34,334 bases of DNA from contig QMOK01000004.1 in NCBI GenBank assembly GCA_003648195.1, positions 1-34,334 on the forward strand, written 5' to 3'. The stretch comes from Chloroflexota bacterium (GTDB lineage: Bacteria; Chloroflexota; Anaerolineae; Anaerolineales; UBA11858). A program made the translations under genes and the position numbers. The notes under the pieces are model-generated. The model ran no database searches and was not told where the DNA came from. It was given only the letters and a program-made list of their open reading frames with translations. Positions 7,301 through 14,264 of the stretch are shown here, one piece after another; positions within the stretch are counted from its first letter, which is position 1, and each line of letters begins with the position of its first letter.

Positions 7301-9138
7301 TGGCTGACTACGCGAAATCCCTCCCCAACGTAGTCCACGCTGAGGATAACCTATACACCTGCTCTCAGGACACTATCGCTCACATCACCGATCAGGTCAA
7401 AGAATTGGGGCTGACCCGCGTTGTGGTTGCTTCGTGCTCGCCAATCACGCATGAGGCTCTCTTCCAAGACGCCATCCGCCAGGGCGGGTTGAATCCCTAT
7501 CTTTTCGAGATGGCCAACATCCGCAATCAATGCTCTTGGGTACACTCCGATGACTGGGATACTGCCACAGAAAAAGCTAAATCTCTGGTGCGCATGTCGG
7601 TAGCTAAGGCCGCATATCTTGAAGCTCTTCAAATTTCTAAGATAGATGTGAACAATGCCGCCTTAATCATTGGTGGAGGAACGGCCGGGATGACCGCCGC
7701 GCTCAATTTGGCAAAGCAAGGATTCCCCGTACATTTGGTGGAACGAGAAGACGAGCTAGGCGGCAATTTGCGGCACTTGCGGTATTTCGCGAACACCTTA
7801 GGGAATGGCGCAGGAGGAAATGGTAAACAGGGGAGTAGTAAGCTGGTAAATTGGGAAACACAATCTCCCGATACACCAATTTCCCAATCTCCCAATTTCT
7901 TATCCACCACGCCCAAAGAATATTTGGCCAAGACAATAGCCAATATAGGGAGACATCCCCTTATCACCATTCACCTGAACACGGAATTGTCCGAAACAGA
8001 TGGCTTCAAAGGGAACTTCACGTCCATCCTCAACCATAATGATGAATCCATAGAAGTGCGTCACGGCGTGATTATTATTGCCACGGGCGGGGAAGAATAC
8101 AAAGGTAAGGAATACAGTTACGGCCAAGATGAACGCATTATGACGCAGCTAGAGTTCGAGCAAATGATGGCAGGAGGGCAGGAAAGCAAAAGAGCAGAGG
8201 AGCAGGAGAGCGATGGAGCAGGAGAAAACCAATCCACCAATACCCAATCTCCCAATCTACCATCTTCCGTTGTTATGATTCAATGCGTGGGGCCGGCTGA
8301 GAAATACTGCAGCCGCATTTGTTGCACTACAGCCTTAAAAAATGCTCTAAAACTAAAAGAACTGAAACCGGAAGCAGAAGTCATTATCATCTATCGTGAC
8401 ATCCGCACATACGGCTTTAGAGAACATATATACACCGAGGCAAGACGAGCCGGCGTCCGCTTTGTGCACTATGAGTTTGAGAATAAGCCCAAGGTTGAAA
8501 TTGGGGAATCGGCTACGGAGCAAATTAAAATCCGCGTTTGGGAGCCAATGCTAGGACGAGAATTAGAGTTGCGCCCAGACATTCTGGTACTATCTACGCC
8601 TGTTGTTCCCGCCAAAGGCGCATCAGAGCTAGCCAGCCGACTAAAACTCTCTTCCGACATGGAAGGCTTCTTCTTGGAAGCTCATGTCAAACTCCGTCCA
8701 GTGGATTTCGCCGCTGATGGTATCTATATGGCAGGGATGGCGCATTACCCCAAATTCTTAGACGAAACCATTGCCCAGGCGCAGGCAGCCGCTTCTCGGG
8801 CCGCTATTACCCTCTCTAAAGAGACTATGATGACCAGCGCACAGGTCGCTCACGTAGACCCCGATAAATGCGTGGGGTGCCTCACTTGTGTGCGTATTTG
8901 CCCTTATAATGTACCTAAAATCTCCAACGAATTTTCCGGTATTGGGAAAATTGGTGGAGCCGCCTATATTGAGCCAGCCGTATGTCACGGGTGCGGCTCC
9001 TGCGCCTCAGAATGTCCAGCCAAGGCCATTGAGTTGCTACACTACAAAGATATACAAACAATGGAAAAACTGAGTGCGCTGTTTGCGAATAGACCGCAGG
9101 AGCAAATTATTGAGACGATTCCAGTTATGGGAAGCTAA
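4366..9138 (+). CDS. hdrA: Giant HdrA: HdrA with NfnB/GltD insert fused to second HdrA
   Basis: This 1590-residue soluble flavo-iron-sulfur protein is more than twice normal HdrA length. In order: a FAD site (VVGGGIAGMQAS, about residue 20) and the HdrA Cys loop NDCAMC; a ferredoxin motif CVGCGDCIEACP (about 118); a GltD/NfnB-type module (CRDACPAGQ at about 168, FAD motif IIGAGPCGLTAA at 264, NAD(P) motif LGGGNVAIDCARSA at 406); a Cys-rich linker (CLACGVCSECMSC, 650); and the rest of HdrA (CVGSRD...CSSVCCMY, 747). A second HdrA copy then starts with VCHCGSNIGG (962), has its own FAD site (1101), and ends with two [4Fe-4S] motifs (1501, 1539). The likely role is the bifurcating hub that takes NAD(P)H electrons for ferredoxin and the MetVF/HdrBC branch. 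The ATG at 4366 has a poor ribosome binding site. Two repeat-derived inserts occur at about 1142-1184 and 1269-1302. Confidence 0.92.
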   Translation: MTISTIKNPHRENPVGAVMVVGGGIAGMQASLELAEQGFKVYIIEKKAAIGGHMAQFDKTYPTNDCAMCTISPKLVETGNHPNIEILTKSEVIDIAGQAGNFRAQIHQEARYIDVEKCVGCGDCIEACPAVVPNVEFEAGLISRHAIYQLYPQAIPNAFSITKLGIAPCRDACPAGQRAQGYIALIGEGRWDDAMRVIKMDNPFPGICGRICNHRCEDACNRGLVDEPINIRALKRSVTDKIYAQPREPVEPAEILYPDKPVAIIGAGPCGLTAAQDVIQAGYPVTVFEAMPVAGGMLRLGVPEYRLPTEVIEREVQDIVDLGIDLRLNHRVDDLDKIFAEGFESVLISVGAHEGIRLPIPGAKLDGVIINTHFLRDVRLGHYERKDNQPLNTPDGVPLGPKVLVLGGGNVAIDCARSAIRLGCEVHLTCLESREEMPAHAWEVNAAEEEGVHLHPGRTFERILGDQNGRVRGLECTKVDSFHFDESGHLHLDKIPDSQHILDCQTVIFSIGQRAGLAFIPEDAGVGLTEKRTIAVNPNTFATSRPGVFAAGDSVSGTAFVIEAVANGHKAAHSITLYLQGQPLEPFPEPNLPVVNFTQQEIDERIARGEITLQPRVPMPEVPVEKRIDNFVEVEGCYDEASARAEAARCLACGVCSECMSCVEACQRDAIIHDDPDKTIELNIGAVVMAPGYQTFNASLSEEYGLGRYPNVVTSLQYERMLSASGPTGGHVERPSDDGRPKRIAFLQCVGSRDQSHDYCSSVCCMYAAKEAIMTLEHAKTEARDGDGNNDVHCQVFFMDTRAYSKNYEEYYQRARKKYGVEYTRCRISELKQNPQNHNLLIRYSENGAAPIEKEFDMVVLSVGMEISDSVKELSRQMDIELNEYGFCHTTLFDPLQTSRPGIYVAGPFREPKDISESVTEATGTAAKVAELLAPARNTLTVKKEYPPEIDVSGQDPRIGVFVCHCGSNIGGYLDVPLVADYAKSLPNVVHAEDNLYTCSQDTIAHITDQVKELGLTRVVVASCSPITHEALFQDAIRQGGLNPYLFEMANIRNQCSWVHSDDWDTATEKAKSLVRMSVAKAAYLEALQISKIDVNNAALIIGGGTAGMTAALNLAKQGFPVHLVEREDELGGNLRHLRYFANTLGNGAGGNGKQGSSKLVNWETQSPDTPISQSPNFLSTTPKEYLAKTIANIGRHPLITIHLNTELSETDGFKGNFTSILNHNDESIEVRHGVIIIATGGEEYKGKEYSYGQDERIMTQLEFEQMMAGGQESKRAEEQESDGAGENQSTNTQSPNLPSSVVMIQCVGPAEKYCSRICCTTALKNALKLKELKPEAEVIIIYRDIRTYGFREHIYTEARRAGVRFVHYEFENKPKVEIGESATEQIKIRVWEPMLGRELELRPDILVLSTPVVPAKGASELASRLKLSSDMEGFFLEAHVKLRPVDFAADGIYMAGMAHYPKFLDETIAQAQAAASRAAITLSKETMMTSAQVAHVDPDKCVGCLTCVRICPYNVPKISNEFSGIGKIGGAAYIEPAVCHGCGSCASECPAKAIELLHYKDIQTMEKLSALFANRPQEQIIETIPVMGS

Positions 9139-9228
9139 GAGACTAAAACCAAGGACACTGACTATTGACTACCCAACTACCCCACCGTCAAACTATCCAA
9201 CTACCCCACCACAGGACTACACAACACT
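9139..9228 (+). repeat. Repetitive spacer between hdrA and mvhD
   Basis: The 90-base gap holds a 14-base word CCAACTACCCCACC twice (9173-9186 and 9197-9210, a 24-base period) plus related fragments such as GACTACCCAAC and GACTACACAAC. It encodes nothing and resembles the other word-like spacers in the window. A weak AGGA (9213-9216) lies 12 bases before the mvhD start. Confidence 0.6.
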
Positions 9229-9690
9229 ATGACTGAAGACTTCTCCCCCGAAATTGTTGCTTTTTGTTGCCATTACTGCGCTTATGCCGCCGCGGACTTG
9301 GCAGGCTCTCTGCGCTTAGAGTATCCCCCCAGCATCAAGATCATCAAACTGCCTTGTTCTGGTAAGTATGACCCCATCTACGCCTTGAAAGCATTCGAGG
9401 AAGGCGCAGACGGTGTAATGGTGGCCGGTTGAATGCCCGGCGACTGCCATTACCTGGAAGGTAATTACCAAGCCCGAAGACGAGTTGAATACACTAGAAA
9501 ACTGCTGGAAGCTATCGGCATTAATGGCCGGCGAATCCAGATGATTAACGTATCCGCGGCCATGGGTGGCAAATTTGCATCTTCGGTAGCCGAAATGACA
9601 GCAGAAATCCAGCGGATAGGACCAAATCCATTGCGCAAACCGCCAAACGCGAAAGAAATTAATAGCGTAATTGCTCAAAACCCCAGTTGA
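9229..9690 (+). CDS. mvhD: MvhD with in-frame UGA (predicted selenocysteine)
   Basis: This is the delta subunit of methyl-viologen-reducing hydrogenase, the [2Fe-2S]-type adaptor that passes electrons to HdrA. The reading frame runs 9229-9690 (153 residues) if the TGA at 9430-9432 is read as selenocysteine (residue 68). The context GVMVAG-U-MPGDCHY aligns with GVMVLG-C-HIGDCHY in the paralogue at 21501-21929, so the UGA replaces a conserved Cys. Downstream of the UGA, ATTACC (9449-9454) and GGTAAT (9460-9465) form a perfect stem with loop TGGAA, at a spacing suited to a bacterial SECIS. The family then continues normally (QARRRVEYTRKLLEAIG...MINVSAAMGGKF). Sec is known in archaeal VhuD and some bacterial MvhD/FrhD. 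The alternative is a nonsense mutation, but the frame is intact on both sides. Confidence 0.85.
9449..9465 (+). promoter_or_regulatory. Candidate bacterial SECIS hairpin
   Basis: A perfect six-base-pair stem (ATTACC/GGTAAT) closes a five-base loop TGGAA that starts 23 bases after the UGA, with G at the second loop position. This matches the general bacterial SECIS model of an apical hairpin with a G near the loop start, 16-37 bases past the codon. It was found by eye and not scored with a covariance model. Confidence 0.6.
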
Positions 9691-9700
9691 GAGATAGCGT

Positions 9701-9737
9701 ATGCCCTGCACTTCAGAGCATTAGAAGTGCAGGGCAT
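9701..9737 (+). terminator. Strong hairpin after mvhD without U tract
   Basis: A perfect 14-base-pair inverted repeat (ATGCCCTGCACTTC at 9701-9714 with GAAGTGCAGGGCAT at 9724-9737, loop of nine bases) begins 10 bases after the mvhD stop. There is no T run after it, so it is a weak intrinsic terminator at best. It may instead set relative mRNA levels of hdrA-mvhD versus metVF, protect the 3' end, or be a small mobile palindrome. Confidence 0.55.
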
Positions 9738-9880
9738 CTGCGTAATGGACTATTTTCTGGCAACTCAAATGCGGCGCATCTAAAAACCGCCGCAATGCAC
9801 ATCTCTATTTTAAGCAAATACGAAATAGCGGCATCAAAATTCAAGCCAAGCGCAGATAATCGACAACCTAGAAATCGACA

Positions 9881-10072
9881 AAACCCAAAAGAAGAGTGAC
9901 ATATATCCAAAATTTATTGGCAGAAATTGGGCTAGAACCACAGCGTATCAAGATGTATAATATGTCGGCGGCCATGGCAGGTGAATTTGTCGCCAAAGCA
10001 AAAGAAATGACTGAAATTATACAGCCCTTGGGCCTAATCCATTACGAAACGATACAAAATGATTGGAGGTAG
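9881..10072 (+). pseudogene. Remnant of a second mvhD (C-terminal part)
   Basis: In the frame ending at the TAG at 10070-10072, the translation KPKRRVTYIQNLLAEIG, then EPQRIKMYNMSAAMAGEF, then AKEMTEIIQPLG matches the C-terminal third of the preceding MvhD (RRRVEYTRKLLEAIG...RRIQMINVSAAMGGKF...AEMTAEIQRIG). Upstream the similarity stops near 9881, where an in-frame TAG occurs, and the N-terminal two thirds are missing. A GTG at 9896 could in principle start a 58-residue peptide. The remnant implies a former tandem mvhD duplication. Its last codons (GGAGG) now supply the ribosome binding site of metV. Confidence 0.8.
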
Positions 10073-10074
10073 AA

Positions 10075-10764
10075 ATGATTATTGCCGAACAAAAGCCTTT
10101 AGAGGAAATTAAACACTTGCTCGGAGATGCGAAAAAAGTGTTGGTTGTGGGGTGTGGTACATGCGTAACAGTATGTTTCGCAGGCGGCGACCGTGAAGCC
10201 CAAATTATGGCCGCTTCCCTGCGGATGTCTTCCAAACTTGACGGACATCCCATGGAAGTCACCGATATTACCGTCCAACGCCAGTGTGAATGGGAATATT
10301 TGGATGAGATCGAAAACGAAATCAAGGAAGCCGATATTGTCCTATCCCTAGGCTGCGGCATTGGCGTGCAAGCCATAGCCGAACACTTTCCCGACTGCTG
10401 GGTAGTCCCCGGCTTAAACACAACATTCATGGGATTGCCGTCTGAGCAAGGCGTCTGGGAAGAGCGTTGCATGGCCTGCGGAAATTGTGTTTTGGGATTG
10501 ACTGGCGGCATCTGCCCGATTGCTCGCTGCTCCAAATCACTCCTCAATGGCCCTTGCGGCGGCTCAGAAGATGGTCACTGCGAAATTGATCCAGACGTCC
10601 CCTGCGCTTGGCAATTGATCTATGACCGGCTAGAGAGCAAAGGTAAACTTGACCTGCTCTTAGAAATAGAACCCCCTAAAGACTGGAGTACGGCCCACGA
10701 TGGCGGTCCACGCAAAATCGTGCGGGAAGACTTACGGCTAGAAATCGAAGAAGCGGAGGCATAA
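10075..10764 (+). CDS. metV: MetV, methylene-H4F reductase partner subunit
   Basis: This 229-residue protein is the zinc/Fe-S partner of MetF in acetogen-type methylenetetrahydrofolate reductase. Cysteine motifs are VVGCGTCVTVCFAGG (about residues 24-38) and, near the C-terminal third, RCMACGNCVLGLTGGICP followed by CSKSLLNGPCGG, the hallmark of the MetV/MTHFR_C domain. It would bind MetF and relay electrons from the Hdr/MvhD proteins in the cytoplasm. I chose the ATG at 10075 because GGAGG (10065-10069) is at ideal distance; an upstream in-frame TTG at 10063 is less likely. It is followed three bases after its stop by metF. Confidence 0.93.
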   Translation: MIIAEQKPLEEIKHLLGDAKKVLVVGCGTCVTVCFAGGDREAQIMAASLRMSSKLDGHPMEVTDITVQRQCEWEYLDEIENEIKEADIVLSLGCGIGVQAIAEHFPDCWVVPGLNTTFMGLPSEQGVWEERCMACGNCVLGLTGGICPIARCSKSLLNGPCGGSEDGHCEIDPDVPCAWQLIYDRLESKGKLDLLLEIEPPKDWSTAHDGGPRKIVREDLRLEIEEAEA

Positions 10765-10767
10765 ACA

Positions 10768-11784
10768 ATGACATCAAACGAAAATAACAATGGCTATCTC
10801 GTAGGCACCACGCTAGAAAGAATGTTAAAGGCAGGCCACTTTGCCGTCACCGGCGAGCTGGGGCCTCCCCAAAGCGCAGACGGGAATGTGATCCGTGAAA
10901 AAGCAGCTCTCCTAAAAGGCTACGTGGACGGCGTCAACCTCACCGACAACCAAACCGCCATCGTGCGCATATCCAGCATTGCAGCCGGTGCCATCCTCAT
11001 CCAAGAAGGACTTGAACCTATCATCCAAATGACCTGCCGAGACCGCAACCGCCTGGCCATCCAAGCCGATTTACTCGGCGCCTACGCCCTTGGAATTCGT
11101 AACTTGCTCTGCCTCACTGGCGATCACCAAATCTTCGGCAACCACCCTACCGCGAAACACGTCTTTGATATGGACTCTATCCAATTGGTGCAAATGGTTA
11201 CTAAAATGCGCGATCAAAAAGTCTTCCAATGCGGAGAGGAATTCAAAGGTCAGGAACCGCGCTTCTTAGTTGGAGCAGCATCAGCTCCACTTGCAGACCC
11301 CTTGGGTTTTCGCCCCTACCGTCTCGCCAAAAAAATCAAAGCTGGAGCTAACTTCATCCAAACCCAGCTCGTCTACGACATTGAAGCTTTCGCCAAATTC
11401 ATGGAAAAAATCCGTGAGATGGGACTTCACGAAAAAACCTCTATCCTAGTTGGTGTGGGGCCGCTGAAAAGCCCCGGCATGGCCCGTTACATGAAAAACA
11501 ATGTTCCTGGAATTGACGTCCCTGACGAGATTATTAAACGCATGTCCGCCGCCGGAAAAGGAGAACCTTGGTTCGGAAAAAAGAACGCCGACATGACCAA
11601 AGAAGAGAAACGCGCCCGCTCGAAAGCCCGCCAAGCAGAGGGCATCCAAGTTTGTATTGATCTCATCAAACAACTACGCGAAATTGAAGGCGTAGCAGGC
11701 GTCCACATCATGGCCATTGAATGGGAAAAAGCCGTCAAACCCATTGTAGAGGGAGCGGGATTGTACCCCCGACCGAGTGTTTAA
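10768..11784 (+). CDS. metF: Methylenetetrahydrofolate reductase
   Basis: This 338-residue TIM-barrel flavoprotein reduces 5,10-methylene-H4F to 5-methyl-H4F in the methyl branch of the Wood-Ljungdahl pathway. Family features seen are the N-terminal TGELGPPQ (the acid-base Glu region), GVNLTDNQTA, LLCLTGDHQ, FIQTQLVYD and the C-terminal GVHIMAIEWE. It is slightly longer than the classical E. coli MetF and has no C-terminal regulatory domain, like acetogen MetF. It sits between metV and the hdrCB fusion, an order reminiscent of the MetFV-HdrABC-MvhD gene cluster of Moorella, so a multi-enzyme complex is likely. It lacks an obvious NADH domain of its own, consistent with electrons arriving from Hdr. 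Confidence 0.95.
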   Translation: MTSNENNNGYLVGTTLERMLKAGHFAVTGELGPPQSADGNVIREKAALLKGYVDGVNLTDNQTAIVRISSIAAGAILIQEGLEPIIQMTCRDRNRLAIQADLLGAYALGIRNLLCLTGDHQIFGNHPTAKHVFDMDSIQLVQMVTKMRDQKVFQCGEEFKGQEPRFLVGAASAPLADPLGFRPYRLAKKIKAGANFIQTQLVYDIEAFAKFMEKIREMGLHEKTSILVGVGPLKSPGMARYMKNNVPGIDVPDEIIKRMSAAGKGEPWFGKKNADMTKEEKRARSKARQAEGIQVCIDLIKQLREIEGVAGVHIMAIEWEKAVKPIVEGAGLYPRPSV

Positions 11785-11831
11785 AACGTTAAACCTTTCA
11801 ACGTTCAACGTTTAACATCGAGGAGAACCTA
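11785..11831 (+). repeat. Word-like AACGTT spacer
   Basis: The metF-hdrCB gap contains repeated AACGTT words (AACGTTAAACC, CAACGTTCAACGTTTAAC), another of the low-complexity spacer dialects seen between genes here. A GAGGAGA ribosome binding site for the next gene follows at its end. Confidence 0.5.
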
Positions 11832-13265
11832 ATGGAAGAAGAGAAACAACAAGCAACGCAATCCATAACCATCACAAGCGACTTAGCCAAACGCATCCAA
11901 GAAGAAATAGGCCAAAATGTTTATCTATGCTACCAATGTGTAAAATGCACCAGCGGATGCCCCGTAGCCGAATTCTTCGACTGGCAGCCTAACCAAATCA
12001 TGCGGGCCGTACAACTAGGACAAGAAGATATTGCCCTAGAATCCAAAACTATATGGCTCTGTGCCGCTTGCCAAACCTGCACTACCCGCTGCCCTCAAGG
12101 ACTAGACATCGCAGGCATCATGGAATTCCTAGCCCGTGAATCCCTAAAACGCGGCATCAAGCCCCAAGTGCCCGCTGTTAAAGCTTTCAACCAAGCTTTC
12201 TTACGAGAAATAAATATCTGGGGACGCAGCTACGAACCCGGCATCATGGTCGAAATGGGTCTCCAAGACCCATTGCCGCTCCTCAAAGACATTGATATCT
12301 ATATGGCCATGCTCAAAAAACGAAAAGTGGCCTTCTTTCCTGACCCCACCCGCAAGCCCAGCCATCGCAAGGCCAAACCCATTGAGGGAGCCTCAGATGC
12401 CATAGGCTATTACCCCGGCTGCTCACTGGAAACAACGGCTACCGAATTCAATATCTCCTCGAAAGCAGTTTGCGAAGCCATCGGCATAAAATTAATCGAA
12501 CCCAAAGGATGGATTTGCTGTGGAAGCACACCCGCTCACAAAGCAGACCCACAAGCCGCCATAGAATACCCTATGGAAAATCTGGCCCTCTTTGAAAAGA
12601 GTGGATTCACAGAAGTCACCATGCCCTGCGCTTCTTGCTACAACCGCCACAAAACCGTCCAACACGAAATCCGAGAACACGCCGACCTCAAAGCCTCCGT
12701 AGACAAAACCTTGAAATATGAATACCAAGATTCAGTATACGTCAGCACACTGCCCGAAGCCATCTACAAACACATTGGCCCGAAGCGCGTCTCCGAGAAA
12801 GTTGCCAAACCACTCAAAGACCTACACCTGGCTTGCTACTACGGCTGCCTGCTCACCCGTCCCCCCGAAGTAACTGGCGCACCCAACCACGAAAACCCCA
12901 CCGACATGGATGAACTCATGGTTGCCCTGGGAGCCGAAGTACACGACTGGTCTTACAAAACCACCTGCTGTGGAGCAGCTCACGCCCTCAGCCGTCCCGA
13001 CATCATCCTGAAGTTGAGCGGAAACATCATCAAACACGCCCGAGAAGCCGGTGCCGAAGCCATAGTCGTCTCCTGCCCCCTCTGCCACATGAACCTGGAC
13101 GCCCGCCAAATTCAAATGGAACTCGACGAACCCATGCCCATCCTCTACTTCACCCAACTCATGGCCGTAGCCCTCGGACTGCCCCTAAAATCTATCGGCC
13201 TCAACAAAAACATCATTGACCCTCGACCTCTTCTAAAATCGAAAGGCCTCCTCCCCAACGCGTAA
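11832..13265 (+). CDS. hdrCB: HdrC-HdrB fusion (heterodisulfide reductase-like)
   Basis: This 477-residue protein joins the two subunits that are usually separate. Residues 1 to about 150 are HdrC, with two [4Fe-4S] motifs (CYQCVKCTSGCP at about 33 and CAACQTCTTRCP at about 77). From about residue 190 it is HdrB with two CCG domains. The first has YYPGCSLE (194), GWICCGS (226) and PCASC (266); the second has YYGC (336), KTTCCGAAHA (376) and CPLC (415). HdrB CCG domains hold noncubane [4Fe-4S] clusters that reduce disulfides in methanogens. In this operon the electrons probably pass to MetVF rather than to a CoM-CoB disulfide. It is the last gene before a strong terminator, with GAGGAG before its ATG. 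Confidence 0.94.
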   Translation: MEEEKQQATQSITITSDLAKRIQEEIGQNVYLCYQCVKCTSGCPVAEFFDWQPNQIMRAVQLGQEDIALESKTIWLCAACQTCTTRCPQGLDIAGIMEFLARESLKRGIKPQVPAVKAFNQAFLREINIWGRSYEPGIMVEMGLQDPLPLLKDIDIYMAMLKKRKVAFFPDPTRKPSHRKAKPIEGASDAIGYYPGCSLETTATEFNISSKAVCEAIGIKLIEPKGWICCGSTPAHKADPQAAIEYPMENLALFEKSGFTEVTMPCASCYNRHKTVQHEIREHADLKASVDKTLKYEYQDSVYVSTLPEAIYKHIGPKRVSEKVAKPLKDLHLACYYGCLLTRPPEVTGAPNHENPTDMDELMVALGAEVHDWSYKTTCCGAAHALSRPDIILKLSGNIIKHAREAGAEAIVVSCPLCHMNLDARQIQMELDEPMPILYFTQLMAVALGLPLKSIGLNKNIIDPRPLLKSKGLLPNA

Positions 13266-13283
13266 AGCCACCACATCAATCCA

Positions 13284-13319
13284 ATCCCCCCGCATCACAA
13301 AAGCGGGGGGATTTTTTTA
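13284..13319 (+). terminator. Rho-independent terminator of the hdrA-met operon
   Basis: ATCCCCCCGC (13284-13293) pairs with GCGGGGGGAT (13303-13312) over a nine-base loop, followed by a run of seven T (13312-13318). It closes the operon 19 bases after the hdrCB stop. Confidence 0.92.
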
Positions 13320-13783
13320 TTTAAGCAACAGGCTACACGCAGCATTTTTCAGGGGGATAACCAAATCGTGTGCCGCCTTTAGACATTCTTCAAACCTCCA
13401 ACCAAAAACCTGTCCCCTACGTTCATAAACCTGAAATTTGTGGGAATGTCTGCTCCCAAACGAATTTGCCCCTCCCCAACAAATTGCCATTTACCCACCC
13501 GCTGACCTCCCAATTCCTTACTTACGGTTTAATCGAAAATAGCTTTCACCAAGTAACGCGGCCAATCAGAATAACCACATTACTTGGACAACGAAACCAC
13601 GAAGTTAATATGGATAACCATTTAGTAGTATTGTCAAGTGTAATTTGATGTGTTCGCAGTAGAGCACGCGAGTGCCCATTTTAGGGGACAGGCAAGCTCT
13701 CGTTCGCTACTACAAGCCATCATTTCATGTTTGACAAAACATCAGTATATAGAATTCATGAATAGGTGCTTATAGTCACCTTG
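13320..13783. other. Non-coding gap with imperfect palindrome
   Basis: I see no convincing gene in this stretch. A 92-codon frame (13370-13648, +) has no ribosome binding site, unusual composition and no family resemblance. A roughly 65-base imperfect palindrome lies near 13655-13720 (GTAGAGCACGCGAGTGCCC versus GGCAAGCTCTCGTTCGCTAC), similar to dispersed repeats in related genomes. A TTGACA at about 13730 lacks a well-placed -10 box. Confidence 0.5.
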
Positions 13784-13789
13784 TATAAT
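13784..13789 (+). promoter_or_regulatory. Probable -10 box of the hydrogenase operon
   Basis: A consensus TATAAT lies 57 bases upstream of the DRTGG gene start. No good -35 box is at 16-18 bases; instead a small inverted repeat (AGGTG...CACCT, about 13764-13781) abuts the -10, which suggests an activator- or repressor-controlled promoter. Confidence 0.5.
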
Positions 13790-13845
13790 AGAAAAAACTC
13801 GTGTATACTTTTATTATTAAAAACTCTTGAAGTAGGAGAAAGCAA

Positions 13846-14232
13846 ATGACTATTCGCGAGTTACTAGAGCTAATTGAAGGTGAGGTAATCACAGAGAACA
13901 TAGATCTAGACCAAAAAGTCAAAATGGGGTGTGGTTCAGATCTGATGAGCGATGTGCTGGCATTCACCCACGAGGGAACGGTATTAATGTCTGGCCTCAC
14001 TAACCCACAAGTGGTGCGCACAGCCGAGATAGCTGACATCAAGGCCATCGTCTTCGTACGGGGCAAATATCCTCCTCAAAAAACCATTGACCTAGCTAAA
14101 GAAAAAAACATCCCCCTCCTAGCATCCAAATACACCATGTTTGAGACTTGCGGCCGAATTTACGCCTCTGGCTTGCCTAGTTGTGGTGTCTTTGACCTTA
14201 CCACTCGCCAGTGGGAGGATAAATTTAAATAA
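13846..14232 (+). CDS. DRTGG-domain protein
   Basis: This 128-residue soluble protein resembles DRTGG-domain proteins, a small alpha/beta domain found in hydrogenase and phosphotransacetylase contexts. Visible features are GEVITENIDLDQKV, GCGSDLMSDVLAF, LMSGLTNPQVVRTAEIADIKAIVFVRGK, and two cysteines toward the end (ETCGRIY, GLPSCGVF). Such proteins commonly occur with CBS/ATPase proteins ahead of Fe-hydrogenase genes in anaerobes, where a redox or ligand-sensing role is suspected but not proven. The ATG is preceded by TAGGAGA at good distance. It is the first gene of the hydrogenase operon. Confidence 0.82.
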   Translation: MTIRELLELIEGEVITENIDLDQKVKMGCGSDLMSDVLAFTHEGTVLMSGLTNPQVVRTAEIADIKAIVFVRGKYPPQKTIDLAKEKNIPLLASKYTMFETCGRIYASGLPSCGVFDLTTRQWEDKFK

Positions 14233-14264
14233 ATACGCACTTTTATAACTCATCATAATCAACC

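Noticed and set aside
4366-9138. Selenocysteine in the giant HdrA
   Set aside because: The HdrA Cys loop (NDCAMC) is encoded with TGC codons and there is no in-frame TGA in the gene.
9229-9690. Reading mvhD as a pseudogene or as two separate short genes split by TGA
   Set aside because: The frame is intact on both sides, the stop is UGA exactly at a conserved Cys, and a suitable hairpin follows; the second part has no ribosome binding site of its own.
9687-9899. 70-codon ORF between mvhD and the mvhD remnant
   Set aside because: It runs through the 14-bp palindrome, has no ribosome binding site and no family resemblance; it is a chance frame.
13370-13648. 92-codon ORF in the gap before the hydrogenase operon
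   Set aside because: No ribosome binding site, atypical composition and no recognisable domain; it lies after a strong terminator with no promoter seen.
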